Shown here one piece after another: positions 63,913-64,000 of a stretch of DNA of 64,000 nt. The notes beneath the pieces are model-generated. The model saw nothing but the letters and a program-made list of their open reading frames with translations, was not told the origin of the DNA and did not search any database. The position numbers and the translations under genes are program-made. The number at the start of each line of letters is the position of its first letter. The stretch's first letter is position 1. Source of the stretch: Chitinophagaceae bacterium PMP191F (GTDB taxonomy: Bacteria > Bacteroidota > Bacteroidia > Chitinophagales > Chitinophagaceae); NCBI GenBank assembly GCA_001302245.1, contig LGYU01000027.1, positions 38,276-102,275 of the forward strand, read 5' to 3'.

Positions 63913-64000
63913 TTGCAGCTGGGAGCTATAACAGGTAATAATTAATAAAGTTTTCATTGATTCTGGGTTTTGTGTCTATTCTGCTGTGCTGTTGCAATTG

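Overview
The window looks like a chromosomal segment of a Bacteroidota bacterium, most likely of the Chitinophagaceae or a close relative. The grounds are a SusC/SusD pair with a FecI/FecR regulator, an Oar-like TonB receptor, a PorV-like protein beside a giant C25 peptidase (type IX secretion features), Bacteroidota-type promoters (TTG-N20-TAnnTTTG), and a bacterial NHEJ operon of the kind common in this family. The genus cannot be fixed from the sequence. No prophage, CRISPR array or intact insertion sequence was seen.

Layout. 1-3.3 kb: the end of a methyltransferase, then an FdhD-FdhF/YdeP molybdoenzyme pair. 3.5-11.3 kb: an ECF sigma factor divergent from its FecR anti-sigma factor, then SusC with an STN signalling domain, SusD and a secreted propeller-like protein. 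11.4-16.3 kb: a bestrophin, a small helical protein, and an NHEJ operon (Ku, phosphoesterase, ligase, polymerase) in which the usual LigD multidomain protein is divided into three genes. 16.7-17.4 kb: a Crp/Fnr regulator that appears leaderless and C-terminally truncated. 18-25.6 kb: a phosphodiester-scavenging locus (NPP phosphodiesterase, Oar-like receptor, small lipoprotein, and a GDPD-NPP fusion). 25.7-34 kb: a run of small stress-type genes including three RRM proteins, one of which has lost its RNA-stacking aromatic residues, a DUF6496 basic protein, a fasciclin protein, a fatty-acid desaturase, a Tat-exported aminotransferase, tRNA-Gln, and decayed DNA with a desaturase pseudogene. 34-38.5 kb: a GreA/Rnk-like factor, an FMN glutamate-synthase-like protein, an AI-2E family transporter and a GNAT enzyme. 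39-48.3 kb: TyrS, a PorV/PorQ protein, a 1,684-residue C25 peptidase and a dihaem cytochrome. 48.5-54.3 kb: a second ATP-dependent DNA ligase with its metallo-beta-lactamase exonuclease, a solute-binding-like protein and GuaA. 54.5-63.9 kb: a GIN-domain lipoprotein, PbpC, and divergent from it an alpha-2-macroglobulin, separated by the debris of a REP-associated transposase.

The observations that most deserve follow-up are these. A run of nine A residues lies at the PE/ligase gene junction, where a -1 shift would rejoin the two domains of LigD. Four intergenic gaps hold word-iterated inverted repeats, one of which supplies the stop codon of a repair exonuclease. The third RRM protein is degenerate. 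The GDPD-NPP fusion sits beside its own receptor. A transposase relic with a REP-like palindrome separates pbpC from the macroglobulin gene. All functions are assigned by motif recognition, without database searches.
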